Positions 1-9,210 of a stretch of DNA of 64,000 bases are shown one piece after another. Source of the stretch: Lichenicoccus sp963693035 (GTDB taxonomy: Bacteria; Pseudomonadota; Alphaproteobacteria; Acetobacterales; Acetobacteraceae). Location: assembly GCA_963693035.2 (NCBI GenBank), contig CAXMMQ010000002.1, positions 1-64,000 on the forward strand. The letters run 5' to 3'. The translations under genes were made by a program, and so were the position numbers. A model generated the notes under the pieces. It did no database searches. It was not told the origin of the DNA and was given only the letters and a program-made list of their open reading frames with translations. Numbering within the stretch: the stretch's first letter is position 1; each line of letters begins with the position of its first letter.

Positions 1-1
1 G

Positions 2-346
2 TCGGGTTGCGAGGTGCTGATGCCGTGGGGCGCACCGATCGGCTCGGGCAAGGGGCTCAACAACATCTTCGGCCTGCGCGCGTTGCGGGCGCACTTCCCG
101 GACACGCCGCTTGTGGTCGATGCCGGGATCGGGCTGCCGTCACATGCGGCCGCCGCGATGGAGATCGGCTACGACGCCATCCTGCTCAACACCGCGGTGG
201 CAAAGGCGGGTGATCCGCCGGCGATGGCGCGTGCCTTTGCGCAGGCGATCGAGGCCGGCCGCGCCGCCCACCTGTCCGACCCGATGGAGGCGCGCGACAT
301 GGCCTCGCCGTCCACGCCGGTGTTCGGGCGGCCCGTCCTTGCGTAG
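2..346 (+). CDS. thiG: Thiazole synthase ThiG (3' part only)
   Basis: C-terminal part of thiazole synthase, which joins deoxyxylulose phosphate, dehydroglycine and ThiS-thiocarboxylate sulfur into the thiazole phosphate of thiamine. The window opens inside the gene, so the start and the Schiff-base lysine region are missing. What remains shows the TIM-barrel end of the family: LMPWGAPIGSG, then VDAGIGLPSHAAAAMEIG and the LLNTAVAKA phosphate-binding stretch. The frame is open from base 2. The gene overlaps the start of thiE, which suggests translational coupling in a thi operon that begins outside the window. Confidence 0.93.
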   Translation, partial: SGCEVLMPWGAPIGSGKGLNNIFGLRALRAHFPDTPLVVDAGIGLPSHAAAAMEIGYDAILLNTAVAKAGDPPAMARAFAQAIEAGRAAHLSDPMEARDMASPSTPVFGRPVLA

Positions 347-977
347 GAGCCTGCCGTCGCGCGCCTATCCGGTGGTGGACAGCGCCGCCTGGGTGCAGCG
401 GCTGGTCGAGCATGGCGCCAGGCTGATCCAGCTCCGGGTGAAGTCGTCCGACACCGCCCACCTGCGCCGGCAGATCCGTGCCTCCCGGCTGGCCTGCGCC
501 GAGGCTGGCGCCACGCTGGTGGTCAACGACCACTGGCAACTCGCCATCGAGGAAGGTGTCGGCTTCATCCATCTCGGGCAGGAGGATCTGGACGAGGCCG
601 ACCGCGAGGCGATCCGCGGCAGCGGCGCGCGCCTCGGCATCAGCACGCACTCGGATGCCGAGCTCGATCGGGCGTTGGTGCTGGGCCCTGACTACGTCGC
701 CCTCGGGCCGGTCTGGCCGACGACGCTGAAGATCATGCCCTGGGCGCCGCAGGGGCTCGAGCGGATCGGCGAATGGCGGCGGCGCATCGGCGCGCTGCCG
801 CTGGTGGCGATCGGCGGGATCACCCTGGAACGTGCCACCGGCTGCCTGGCCGCGGGTGCCGATTGCGTCGCGGTGGTGTCCGACATCATCGGTCATGCCG
901 ATCCGGAGGCACGCATGCAGGCCTGGGTGCAGATCCTCGATGACGAGACTCAGGGTGCGGCGGGTACGTGGCCATAG
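339..977 (+). CDS. thiE: Thiamine phosphate synthase ThiE
   Basis: Couples HMP pyrophosphate with thiazole phosphate to give thiamine phosphate. Family motifs occur in order: IQLRVK, VVNDHWQLA, HLGQEDL, GISTHS, ALGPVWPTT, IGGITLE and VVSDI. The frame stays open upstream, but homology begins only near AYPVVDSAAW, so I place the start at the TTG at 339, which overlaps the thiG stop and gives 212 residues, a normal ThiE length. CTG at 351 or GTG at 372 are alternatives. The 3' end overlaps the convergent oxygenase gene by about 28 bp. Confidence 0.9.
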   Translation: MRRSLPSRAYPVVDSAAWVQRLVEHGARLIQLRVKSSDTAHLRRQIRASRLACAEAGATLVVNDHWQLAIEEGVGFIHLGQEDLDEADREAIRGSGARLGISTHSDAELDRALVLGPDYVALGPVWPTTLKIMPWAPQGLERIGEWRRRIGALPLVAIGGITLERATGCLAAGADCVAVVSDIIGHADPEARMQAWVQILDDETQGAAGTWP

Positions 978-1882
978 GTCGGGTCGAGCCTTGAGCGCAG
1001 GAAGTCGGCGCCGGTGATGGCCGGATAGCGGGCCACCATGCCGGTTCCCGTCAGCACCGGCACCACGGCGGCGTCCGGGTTGGGGTCGAGGAAGAAGGCG
1101 ATCGAGTAGCGCTCGCTGGCGGGCTGGCTGACCCGGTGCGGTGTCGAGACGTAGGTGTCGTTGCTCCAGCGCATCAGGCAGTCGCCGATGTTGCAGACGA
1201 AGGCGCCGGGTATGTGCGGTGCATCGAGCCAGACGCCGTCGCGACGCCGCACCTGCAGCCCGGCGACGCCGTCGACTGCGAGGATGGTGAGGTTGCCGTA
1301 GTCGGTGTGGGTGCCAGCGCCCGGCCCTGGATCGTTCGCTGTGCTCGCAGGATAGTGCAGCAGCCGTAGCGTTGCCATCGGCATGTCGAGCGCGCTGTCG
1401 AAGAACGTCTCCGGCAGGTCGAGATCGAGCGCGAACCCGCGATGGATCAGCGTGCCGAGCGCCAGGCACGCATCGTAGTACGACAGCATCAGCCGCCGGA
1501 AATCCGGCAGCTCCGGCCACGCATTGACGCCGCGGAACGGCTGCGCCTGGGCGGGATGATCGGCTGGCAATTCGAGCCCGATATTGAACGCCTGCTTGCG
1601 GTCGGGGGCGGCATCCAGGTCGAGCCGCTCGTGTTCGAGCTCGACATAGCCACGATTGTTGCCGACCCGGCTGAGTGCGAGCATCCGCCTGGCCTCGATC
1701 GGCTGGGCGAAAAAGGCGCGCGAGGCCGCGAACATCGCCTGCATGGTGGTCTCTTGCATGCCGTGGCCGGTGACGTAGAAGAACCCGACCTCGCGGCAGG
1801 CGTGGCCGAGTGCGGCGGCGACCGCCCGGCGCCCGCTTTCGTCCGCTGAACGCAGTGGCGCGATGTCGATGACCGGAAGCAT
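950..1882 (-). CDS. 2-oxoglutarate/Fe(II) oxygenase, isopenicillin N synthase-like
   Basis: Cytosolic non-haem iron oxygenase of 310 residues. The N-terminal DIOX_N part has PVIDIAPL and VGFFYVTGHG. The double-stranded beta-helix core carries the iron ligands HTD (H192, D194) and H249, followed by the 2-oxoglutarate-binding RYS (R258, S260). Start is an ATG with GGAGG about 6 bases upstream. The substrate cannot be read from sequence: bacterial members include ethylene-forming enzyme and many uncharacterised hydroxylases. It is convergent with thiE and lies 15 bases beyond the stop of the phosphoesterase gene on the same strand, so the two may be cotranscribed. Confidence 0.85.
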   Translation of the reverse strand: MLPVIDIAPLRSADESGRRAVAAALGHACREVGFFYVTGHGMQETTMQAMFAASRAFFAQPIEARRMLALSRVGNNRGYVELEHERLDLDAAPDRKQAFNIGLELPADHPAQAQPFRGVNAWPELPDFRRLMLSYYDACLALGTLIHRGFALDLDLPETFFDSALDMPMATLRLLHYPASTANDPGPGAGTHTDYGNLTILAVDGVAGLQVRRRDGVWLDAPHIPGAFVCNIGDCLMRWSNDTYVSTPHRVSQPASERYSIAFFLDPNPDAAVVPVLTGTGMVARYPAITGADFLRSRLDPTYGHVPAAP

Positions 1883-1897
1883 GCACCCTCCAAAGGA

Positions 1898-3085
1898 TTA
1901 TGACCCGGTGATCAGCCTACGCTGTTTCCAGTCGAACCGCATCGTGTCGAACAGGCGCGGCGCCTGGTCCCAGGGTTCCTGCGGTCGCGGCACGGTGTAG
2001 GCCGACACCGCGATCTCGTCGGGTGACACCTCCAGGCGCAGGAAACCGAAGCGGTCATCGTAGTAGCTCTCCAGCGTCACTCCGGGCTGCCCGGGGACCA
2101 CGTACGGCGTGATCAGATTCTGGCCGCCGAGCTTCGCGATCTTGTGCAGGTTGTGGTAGCCGCCTTGCCCCGCCACGAAATACGGCGTCACGCCGCCCCC
2201 TTCTGCATCGGCGATACTGAAGCGCTGGTAGTCGTGCACGTGCGCGGTGAACACCATGTCGGCACTCCGCCCGGCGCTGGCGAACGAGGTGGCGAGCAGC
2301 GCCGCCATCGGCCTGCTGCCGGAATGGTAGATGTCGAGCGAGTAGATCGGGTGGTGCAGCGCCACGATCAGCGCCCGGTCGCTGGCCGCCGCCTGCAATT
2401 CGCCCACGAACCAGGCCGCCTGGTCCGCCTCGACGACGCCGCCTTCCGGAACGTTGGTGTACAGGCCGATGATGGTGGCGAACGGCGTGACCAGCGTCCA
2501 GTACACGTTCGGCTGGATCATTGCCGTGCGCGGCACCTCGCCGGCGTCCGGTGAACGCGTCCCGGGCGCGGCCGCGCAGAAATTGCGCACGAAGGTGGCG
2601 AGCGACGGCAGCGGATTGGTCCGGGTGCCGTCATCGAACACGTCGCCGTCATGGTTGCCCGGGATGCCGATGATCGGCAGCGGGTAGTGTGCATACGGGT
2701 CGTAGAATTGCGGCACGTACTGCTCGGCTTGGCCGTCGAAATAGATCACGTCGCCCAGATGGTAGAAGAAGGCCGGCACGCCGAACCTCCCGGCGACACC
2801 GGCATCGTGCTCCATCCCGGCTGCCACCAGCGTCTGCGGGTTCGGGTCCAGCACGCCGCCGGTGTCGCCGACCATGTGGAATGCCATGCCGCCCGACCTG
2901 CGCGCGGCGGCGACCGCCTTCGGCACGATCGCCTGCAGATCGAGCCGGAACGGCGCCGCCATGGCGGGCGCCGGCAACGGCTGGAACGGACTGCCCTCGA
3001 ACAGCGGCGCCTGCTGCGGATGCGGCGGGGTCTGCGACGGGCGAGGCTGACCAAAGCGATGCAGCTGGTTCGAATGGCGCGCCAT
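1898..3085 (-). CDS. Calcineurin-like metallophosphoesterase
   Basis: Two-metal phosphoesterase of 395 residues. Metal ligands are visible: D74 in MVGDTGG, D112 in YHLGDVIYFD, N144-H145 in GIPGNHDGD, then ALHHPIYS and the late TAHVHDY. Spacing resembles purple-acid-phosphatase-like proteins. The first ~45 residues are Pro/Gln-rich and look disordered; I see no signal peptide, so a cytosolic place is inferred. The frame is open to 3112, but I start at the ATG at 3085, which has GGAG 8 bases upstream. Substrate is unknown. It is divergent from the sugar ABC operon. Confidence 0.85.
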   Translation of the reverse strand: MARHSNQLHRFGQPRPSQTPPHPQQAPLFEGSPFQPLPAPAMAAPFRLDLQAIVPKAVAAARRSGGMAFHMVGDTGGVLDPNPQTLVAAGMEHDAGVAGRFGVPAFFYHLGDVIYFDGQAEQYVPQFYDPYAHYPLPIIGIPGNHDGDVFDDGTRTNPLPSLATFVRNFCAAAPGTRSPDAGEVPRTAMIQPNVYWTLVTPFATIIGLYTNVPEGGVVEADQAAWFVGELQAAASDRALIVALHHPIYSLDIYHSGSRPMAALLATSFASAGRSADMVFTAHVHDYQRFSIADAEGGGVTPYFVAGQGGYHNLHKIAKLGGQNLITPYVVPGQPGVTLESYYDDRFGFLRLEVSPDEIAVSAYTVPRPQEPWDQAPRLFDTMRFDWKQRRLITGS

Positions 3086-3142
3086 GGTCGATCTCCGTTC
3101 GAGTGCCGGCAACCAACGCCCGAGGCCGAGCAGGCTACGGCA

Positions 3143-3171
3143 TTGACAGCGCTATCAGGCGCTCCATACCT
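3143..3171 (+). promoter_or_regulatory. Candidate sigma-70 promoter of the sugar ABC operon
   Basis: TTGACA at 3143-3148 is followed after 18 bases by TACCTT, in the 145-bp gap between the divergent phosphoesterase and substrate-binding protein genes. The -35 box is perfect, the -10 box is weak. No clear operator was found beside it. Confidence 0.4.
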
Positions 3172-3230
3172 TGTCTCCAACTGGGGTGCGAACACCCAGC
3201 GGGTGCCACGCGCCCAAACCGGAGGAAGTC

Positions 3231-4262
3231 ATGTCCCATACCAAGCTGCGTCGCGCAGCCGTCGCCGCATCCCTGTCCGCGTCCTTGGGCCTTGCTGCCT
3301 TCAACAGTCCGGCCTCGGCCCAGCAGCCCTTCGTGGTAGGCTACAGTGTCTCCACGCTGGCCAATCCATTCTTCCAAGGCATGTCCAACGGTGTCGTCAC
3401 CGGCATCAAGGCGCATCCCGACCTGTCCCTGATCAACACCAGCGCCAACGGCGACGCCAACACCCAGGCGACCCAGGTGCTCGACCTGATCAACCAGCAT
3501 GTCGCCGCCCTGATCCTGAACCCGATCAATGCCAACGCGATCGTGCCGGTGGTGCGCCAGGCCAACAAGCGGCACATTCCAGTGTTCACGCTAGATCGCG
3601 GCGCTGCCTGCGGCAGGTGCCAGATCAACTTCCTCGAGACCGACAACGTGGCCCTCGGCAAGGAGGGCGCCGACTTCATCGCGGCCCAGCTCAAGGCGCG
3701 CTACGGCTCGATCAAGGGCAACGTGGTCGATCTCGAAGGCCTGCTCGGCACCACCGCCGGCGACGACCGCGAGCGCGGCTTCGCGACCGAGTTCGGCAAG
3801 TTGTCTTCGGCCAATGCAGGGCTGAAGCTGGTCGCGCGCCAGGCCGCCGATTTCGATGCCGACAAGGGCTTCAACATCACCACACAGTTGCTCGCGGCCC
3901 ACAACGACATCGATGCCATCTTCAACGGCAATGACGACAACGCGATCGGCGCGGTGCGTGCGATCCGGCAGGCCAACCGCTTCGTGCCGATCGGCGATCC
4001 GAAGCATATCGTGGTGATCGGCATCGACGGCACCGAGCAGGGCCTCAGCGCCATACGCAAGGGCCAGATGGACGCCACCCTGTCGCAGAACCCGCTGACC
4101 ATGGCGGCGCAGACGGTGAACTACATCGACCAGTACCTGCATGGCGACAAGAAGATACCCGCGCACCAGTACTGGCCGCACGTGCTGCTGACCAAGGCCA
4201 ACCTCGACAGCCCGGAGGTCAAGCAGTACGGCCTGTGGGGCGATCAGGTCGCGGCGCGGTAG
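3231..4262 (+). CDS. Sugar ABC transporter substrate-binding protein (RbsB-type)
   Basis: Periplasmic binding protein of 343 residues, Peripla_BP_4 fold, which hands a sugar to the CUT2 permease encoded downstream. A Sec signal peptide covers about residues 1-31 and ends PASA|QQ. Typical features are VGYSVSTLANPFF near the mature N-terminus, NANAIVPVV, TDNVALGKEGADF, FNGNDDNAIGAVRA and VVIGIDGTEQG. Start ATG has GGAGGAA just upstream. Substrate is not certain; ribose, xylose or a polyol all fit. First gene of a three-gene operon. Confidence 0.9.
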   Translation: MSHTKLRRAAVAASLSASLGLAAFNSPASAQQPFVVGYSVSTLANPFFQGMSNGVVTGIKAHPDLSLINTSANGDANTQATQVLDLINQHVAALILNPINANAIVPVVRQANKRHIPVFTLDRGAACGRCQINFLETDNVALGKEGADFIAAQLKARYGSIKGNVVDLEGLLGTTAGDDRERGFATEFGKLSSANAGLKLVARQAADFDADKGFNITTQLLAAHNDIDAIFNGNDDNAIGAVRAIRQANRFVPIGDPKHIVVIGIDGTEQGLSAIRKGQMDATLSQNPLTMAAQTVNYIDQYLHGDKKIPAHQYWPHVLLTKANLDSPEVKQYGLWGDQVAAR

Positions 4263-4289
4263 CACCAAGGCTTCCGGAGGATTGGCGCC

Positions 4290-5777
4290 GTGGCGACGCT
4301 GCTGGAGATGCGCGGCATCAGCAAGTCGTTCCCCGGCGTGCGCGCCCTGGCCGACGTCTCGATCACGCTGCAGCGCGGCGAGGTGCTCGGCATCGTCGGC
4401 GAGAACGGTGCCGGCAAGTCGACGCTGATGAAGGTTCTGGCCGGCGCCTACCGCGCCGACGAGGGCCGCGTGCTGCTCGACGGCGCCGACTTCGCGCCGC
4501 GCGGGCCGCGCGATGCGCTCGATGCCGGCATCGTGGTGATCCACCAGGAGCTCAGCCTGGTGCCGGACCAGACGGTGGCCGAGAACATCTATCTCGGCAA
4601 CCTGCCGCGCAATGCACTCGGCATGGTCCGGCGCGCGCTGCTTCATCGCAACAGCCGTGCGCTGCTGGCGCGTGTCGGCCTCGACATCGCGCCCACGATG
4701 CCGGTGCGCCGGCTCGGCATCGCGCAGCAGCAGCTGGTCGAGATCGCGCGAGCGCTGTCCCGCGAGGCGCGTGTCATCGTCATGGACGAGCCGACCGCGA
4801 CGCTCACCATCGCCGAGCAGCGCATCCTGTTCGCCACCGTCGCCGACCTGCGCCGGGCCGGCATCGGCATCGTGTTCATCAGCCACCATCTCGAGGAGAT
4901 CTTCGAGATCTGCGACCGCGTCACGGTGATGCGCGACGGTGCCACCGTGGCGACACGCGAGGTCGCCGACTGGGACGAGGCCGGGCTGATCCAGGCCATG
5001 GTCAACCGGCCGATTTCGGCGCTGTTCCCGGCGCGGACGGCCAGCATCGGCGCGCCGATGCTCGAGGTGGAGAACCTGTCCTCGACCGGGCGCTTCTCCG
5101 GCGTGTCGCTCGCCGTCCGCGCCGGCGAGGTGGTCGGGCTCGGCGGCCTGATGGGCGCCGGCCGCACCGAGGTGCTCAAGGCGATCTACGGCGCCATGCC
5201 CGACACCACCGGCAGCCTGCGCATCGGCGGCGAAGCGGTGCGCGTACGCAGCCCGCGCGAGGCGATCGCGGCCGGCATCGCGTTCGTGCCCGAGGATCGC
5301 AAGGGCGAGGGGCTGGTGCTGCCGTTCGCGGTGCGCTCCAACGTGGCGCTCTCCACGCTGGACAAGCTCGCCTGGCTGCGCGTGTTCAGCGCCGACGGCC
5401 GCACCGACAGGCTGGCCGCCAATGCGGTGGACGAACTGCGCATCCGCACGCCGGGCATCGGCACCACCGTCGGCAGCCTCTCCGGCGGCAACCAGCAGAA
5501 GGTGGTGCTGGCGCGGGCACTGACCACCCACCCTCGCGTGTTCCTGCTCGACGAGCCGACGCGCGGGATCGATGTCGGCGCCAAGGTCGAGGTGTACCGG
5601 CTGATCGGCGACCTGGCGGCGCAGGGCGGCGCGGTACTGGTGGTCTCGTCCGACATGCTGGAACTGCTCGGGCTGTGCGACCGCATCCTGGTGATGCGCT
5701 CCGGCCGGCTCGCCGGCGGTATCGAGCGCGAGGCATTCTGCCAGGAGCGGATCATGGCATTGGCGGCATTGGGATGA
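4290..5777 (+). CDS. Sugar ABC transporter ATP-binding protein, double NBD (RbsA/MglA-type)
   Basis: Tandem nucleotide-binding protein of 495 residues that drives CUT2 sugar import. The first half has Walker A GENGAGKST and Walker B VIVMDEPTAT. The second half has the degenerate GLMGAGRTE of the family, signature LSGGNQQKV and Walker B VFLLDEPTRG. Start is GTG at 4290 with CCGGAGG about 10 bases upstream. It lies 27 bases after the binding-protein gene, and its TGA overlaps the permease ATG by 4 bases. The opposite strand and another frame carry long open frames here that are only coding shadows. Confidence 0.92.
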   Translation: MATLLEMRGISKSFPGVRALADVSITLQRGEVLGIVGENGAGKSTLMKVLAGAYRADEGRVLLDGADFAPRGPRDALDAGIVVIHQELSLVPDQTVAENIYLGNLPRNALGMVRRALLHRNSRALLARVGLDIAPTMPVRRLGIAQQQLVEIARALSREARVIVMDEPTATLTIAEQRILFATVADLRRAGIGIVFISHHLEEIFEICDRVTVMRDGATVATREVADWDEAGLIQAMVNRPISALFPARTASIGAPMLEVENLSSTGRFSGVSLAVRAGEVVGLGGLMGAGRTEVLKAIYGAMPDTTGSLRIGGEAVRVRSPREAIAAGIAFVPEDRKGEGLVLPFAVRSNVALSTLDKLAWLRVFSADGRTDRLAANAVDELRIRTPGIGTTVGSLSGGNQQKVVLARALTTHPRVFLLDEPTRGIDVGAKVEVYRLIGDLAAQGGAVLVVSSDMLELLGLCDRILVMRSGRLAGGIEREAFCQERIMALAALG

Positions 5778-6772
5778 TGGCAGCGGTGAGCGAGACCAAG
5801 GAGCCGTCGAAAGCGGCCCGACTCGGTTTTGGCGGCGTGGGCAGGGCGCTGAATGAGCTGACCATCGTGGTCGGGTTCGTCGCGATCTCGCTGTACCTCG
5901 CCGTCACCACGCCGGCGTTCCTCAGCACCGCCAACATCCTCTCGATCCTGCTGGCGAGTTCGCTGATCGGCATCGTCGCGGTCGGCGAGACCTTCGTCAT
6001 CGTCACCAGCGGCATCGACCTCTCTGTGGGCTCGGTGGTGGCGTTCACCGGGGTGATGACCGGGCTTGCGATCCACGCGCATTTTCCGGTGCCGCTCGCG
6101 GTGCTGACCGGTATCGGCATCGGCGCGTTCTGCGGCGCGTTCATCGCATTCGCCATCACCGTGCTCAACATGAGCCCGTTCATCGTGACGCTCGCCGTGC
6201 TGGCGATGGCGCGCGGCCTCGCCTTCATCGTCACCAGCGGCAACACGATCTTCGACTTCCCTGACAGCTTCGACAATATCGGCGGCGGCAACCTCGGCCC
6301 ATTCCCGATCGCGGCCCTGATCGCGGCGGCGGTGTTCCTGGTCGCCTGGGTGGTGTTGTCGCGCACCGTGCTGGGGGCCGAGATCTACGCGGTCGGCGGC
6401 AACCGCGAGGCGGCGCGTCTCGCCGGCATCCCGGTCAACCGCACGCTCGCGATCGTCTACATCATCAGCGGCGCGCTCGCCGGCCTCGGCGGCGTGGTGC
6501 TGGCCGGCCGGCTGGACAGCGCGCAGCCGATTGCCGCCGTCGGGCTGGAGCTGAACGCGATCGCCGCCGTGGTGATCGGCGGTGCCTCGCTGTTCGGCGG
6601 CAAGGGCAGCATGCTGGGCACGCTGCTCGGCGTGCTGATCATCGGGCTGATCAATAACGGCCTGACGCTCAAGAACGTGCAGCCGTTCTGGGTGCAGTTC
6701 ATCCAGGGCGCGGTGATCTTCGGCGCCGTCCTGATCGACAGCCTCAACCAGAAGCGCCGTGGGCGGGTGTGA
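5774..6772 (+). CDS. Sugar ABC transporter permease (RbsC-type, BPD_transp_2)
   Basis: Inner-membrane permease of 332 residues with about 8-10 hydrophobic segments. Family marks are SLIGIVAVGETFVI, SGIDLSVGSVVAF, LNMSPFIVTLAVLAMARG, GGNREAARLAGI and the GGASLFGGKGS turn. Start is the ATG at 5774, which overlaps the ATPase stop as ATGA; a second ATG follows directly. With the two genes before it, it makes a complete CUT2 importer. No regulator or kinase gene lies next to it, so substrate assignment is open. Confidence 0.92.
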   Translation: MMAAVSETKEPSKAARLGFGGVGRALNELTIVVGFVAISLYLAVTTPAFLSTANILSILLASSLIGIVAVGETFVIVTSGIDLSVGSVVAFTGVMTGLAIHAHFPVPLAVLTGIGIGAFCGAFIAFAITVLNMSPFIVTLAVLAMARGLAFIVTSGNTIFDFPDSFDNIGGGNLGPFPIAALIAAAVFLVAWVVLSRTVLGAEIYAVGGNREAARLAGIPVNRTLAIVYIISGALAGLGGVVLAGRLDSAQPIAAVGLELNAIAAVVIGGASLFGGKGSMLGTLLGVLIIGLINNGLTLKNVQPFWVQFIQGAVIFGAVLIDSLNQKRRGRV

Positions 6773-6928
6773 TCCGGGTATCGCCAGCCTCCACCAGTCC
6801 TGGCAGTCGGCCGCAGGTGGGGAAGTAGTGGCCCTGCCCCCTCCGGCAATCCTGTTGAAGTGGCCGATGATCCGGGTTTCGGCGCCCGTCGATCGCCTCC
6901 TTCCAGACCGATGGCTCTGAGAGGATTT

Positions 6929-6970
6929 CAAAGGCGACGCCTTTGATGGGCTCCAGGGGCAAAGCCCCTG
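6929..6970. terminator. Double hairpin between convergent genes, probable bidirectional terminator
   Basis: Two perfect hairpins lie side by side: CAAAGGC(gac)GCCTTTG at 6929-6945 and CAGGGGC(aaa)GCCCCTG at 6954-6970, between the convergent permease and cytochrome genes. There is no T-tract beyond a short CTCTTC. The second hairpin is close to the intergenic hairpin at 48360-48377. Confidence 0.5.
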
Positions 6971-6992
6971 CCTCTTCGTTCTCAAGCTGCCA

Positions 6993-9035
6993 CTACTGCA
7001 TCGACGCCGGAGCCTTCCCGCCAGACAACTGCTTCGCGATGAACGCGCCCGGCGTCATGCCCGCCGCCGCCGCCGCCTGGTTGATCTGCGCCACCGCGTC
7101 GGGCGGCAGCGGGGCGCTGACCAGCACCCTGGACACGTTGGGCGGAACCAGACGGGCGAACTGCCGGCCGGCCTGGTTCGTGAATGCGATCAGGGTGGCG
7201 CTCTTCTGCTCGCGGGTGAGATCGCCGCGGGTGGCGACCACCGGACAGTATGCGGCATTCAGCGCCGTCACCACCTCCGAAGCGGCGGCGTCGGGGTTGT
7301 CGCGACGCACCCGTGCGATCACGCCGGTGATACCGTTCTGCAGGTTGCCGCGGTCGGCGGTGGCCAGCATGGTGACATCGCCCTCGGTGGCGAGCGCGCC
7401 GGGGATGGTGCCTTCGCCGATCTTCGGGCAGCCGAACAGGCGCGCCGCGATGCTGCCGCCGAGCCCGACCGGCGCTGTCGCTCGCAGGGCGCGCACGAAG
7501 GTCGGCGTAGCGTTCGGGACCGCGCCGTTGCCCCAGGCCGTGCGTATGTAGTTCGCGAGGTCGGCGAGCTCCTGGTCGCCCAGCGCCCCGCCGAAGCGTG
7601 GCATCGCGCCGTAATTGCCCTGGCCCTGCAGCCCGGCCAGCACCGGGGTCACCGCGTTGCCCGGATCGTCGGTGCGGATCGCATCGTTGCCGGCGAGGTT
7701 CGGGATCGAGCCCTTTACCCCGAGGCCGCTCTCCTGGTGGCATTGCGCGCAGTTGGCGACATAGACGACGTGCCCGCGCGCCACCGACGGCCCAAGCTCG
7801 GCCTTGACCAGTGCGGGGGCCGGACGCCCCGGACGCGCCGGCGTGTTCTTGAGGTAGAAGGCGATCGCGTGCACGTCGTCGCCGGTCAGGTGCGCCATGC
7901 TCTCATGCACGACGTCGCTCATCGGCCCGAACACGACGCCCCTGTGGGTGCTGCCGGTTTGCAGGAACTCGACAAGCTCGTCCTCGCTCCAGGCGCCGAT
8001 GCCCCCGTGCGGATCGGACGAGATGTTCGGTGCCCAGAAGCTGTCGATGCGCGCGCCGGCCAGGCTGCGGCTCCCGACGATGCCGCCCATGACGTTGCGC
8101 GGCGAGTGGCACTCCCCGCAATGGCCGGGGCCCTCGACGAGATAGGCGCCGCGGTTCCATTCCGCGGACTTGGACGCGCTGGCCTTGAAGTAATCCGGGC
8201 GGAAGAACAGCGTGCGCCAGACCAGCAGGCTCTCGCGAATGTTGAACGGGAAATCCAGCGAAACGTCGAGCCGCGGCGCATAGACCGGCTGCAGCGACAT
8301 CAGGTAGGCGTGCACCGCATCCACGTCCGCGCGCGGCATCTTGGTGTAAGAGGTGTAGGTCATCGTCGGATAGACGTACTTGCCGTGCTCGCCGATCCCG
8401 CGATGCAGCACGTCCCAGAACTGCTCCTTGGTCCAGGCGCCGATACCGGTCTGCTGGTCCGGGGTGATGTTCGGCGTCGCCATCCGTCCGAACGGCGTGT
8501 TCAGGATCAGGCCACCCGCGTAGGGGCGGCCGCCGATGGCGCTGTGGCACGGCATGCAGTCGGCCGCCTGCACCAGGTAGGCACCTCTCTCGATGAGCGC
8601 CACCTGAGCCGGATCGGACGGCGTCGGCCTGGTCAGGACCGGGCCGTAGGACGAGGAGGCAGCGTCGGACGCCGGTGCGTCGGCCGCTTCGCCTTTCGCC
8701 GGGCCGGCTTCGGCCACTGCCGCCTTGGGCGCGGGCGGCGGGTTTGCCGGCGGATGCGCGTCCGGCTCGTGACCGGGCGGCAGCGGTGGCGGGGCGTTCT
8801 GAGCGGCAGGCCCGACCGCCGCATTGCCGTGCGCGCTCTGGTCGGGTTTGGCGACGGTGCCAGGCGCCGCCTGGGCCGGATCGGGCGCCAGCGTGTTGCC
8901 CTGGGTGGCGTTCTGCGCCCAGGCCGCGTCCAGCGGGGCAGCGGCCAGCATGGCGCAAAGGGCCGTCGGCAGCGCAAGCCTGGAGGAGGCCTCGCGCCTG
9001 GCTTGCGCACGCGAGCGGTGCAGGGATGCAGGCAT
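6993..9035 (-). CDS. Periplasmic tri-haem cytochrome c, alcohol dehydrogenase subunit II-like
   Basis: Exported cytochrome of 680 residues with three CXXCH haem sites: CMPCH at 160-164, CGECH at 306-310 and CAQCH at 429-433. This is the layout of the membrane dehydrogenase cytochrome subunits (AdhB, gluconate dehydrogenase) of acetic acid bacteria, which pass electrons to ubiquinone. Signal peptide about 1-40. Two parts are unusual: a Pro/Ala-rich linker at about 42-130 and an extension of about 165 residues after the third haem domain with two cysteines (FGCPK, AAYCPVV). Start ATG at 9035 has GGGAG 6 bases upstream. No dehydrogenase catalytic subunit is adjacent, so the partner is unknown. 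Confidence 0.9.
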   Translation of the reverse strand: MPASLHRSRAQARREASSRLALPTALCAMLAAAPLDAAWAQNATQGNTLAPDPAQAAPGTVAKPDQSAHGNAAVGPAAQNAPPPLPPGHEPDAHPPANPPPAPKAAVAEAGPAKGEAADAPASDAASSSYGPVLTRPTPSDPAQVALIERGAYLVQAADCMPCHSAIGGRPYAGGLILNTPFGRMATPNITPDQQTGIGAWTKEQFWDVLHRGIGEHGKYVYPTMTYTSYTKMPRADVDAVHAYLMSLQPVYAPRLDVSLDFPFNIRESLLVWRTLFFRPDYFKASASKSAEWNRGAYLVEGPGHCGECHSPRNVMGGIVGSRSLAGARIDSFWAPNISSDPHGGIGAWSEDELVEFLQTGSTHRGVVFGPMSDVVHESMAHLTGDDVHAIAFYLKNTPARPGRPAPALVKAELGPSVARGHVVYVANCAQCHQESGLGVKGSIPNLAGNDAIRTDDPGNAVTPVLAGLQGQGNYGAMPRFGGALGDQELADLANYIRTAWGNGAVPNATPTFVRALRATAPVGLGGSIAARLFGCPKIGEGTIPGALATEGDVTMLATADRGNLQNGITGVIARVRRDNPDAAASEVVTALNAAYCPVVATRGDLTREQKSATLIAFTNQAGRQFARLVPPNVSRVLVSAPLPPDAVAQINQAAAAAGMTPGAFIAKQLSGGKAPASMQ

Positions 9036-9210
9036 CCGGAACTCCCAACCGATCCGGGTTTGGACGGCCCGGTTACAAGGCAAGGCTGCCACGAAACCCG
9101 GCGCGCCGCCATCCCGGGTGCAGGATCGAGCAGATACGCGGCCGAACCCTCCCGGTGCTGTGCTAGATCACTAACATGCCGTGAAAACAGCGCGCTGGAA
9201 GGAGTTCATG

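Noticed and set aside
4235..6772. 845-codon open frame across the ABC ATPase and permease
   Set aside because: Only the part from 5774 has permease features; the rest is an out-of-frame shadow of the ATPase gene caused by high GC.
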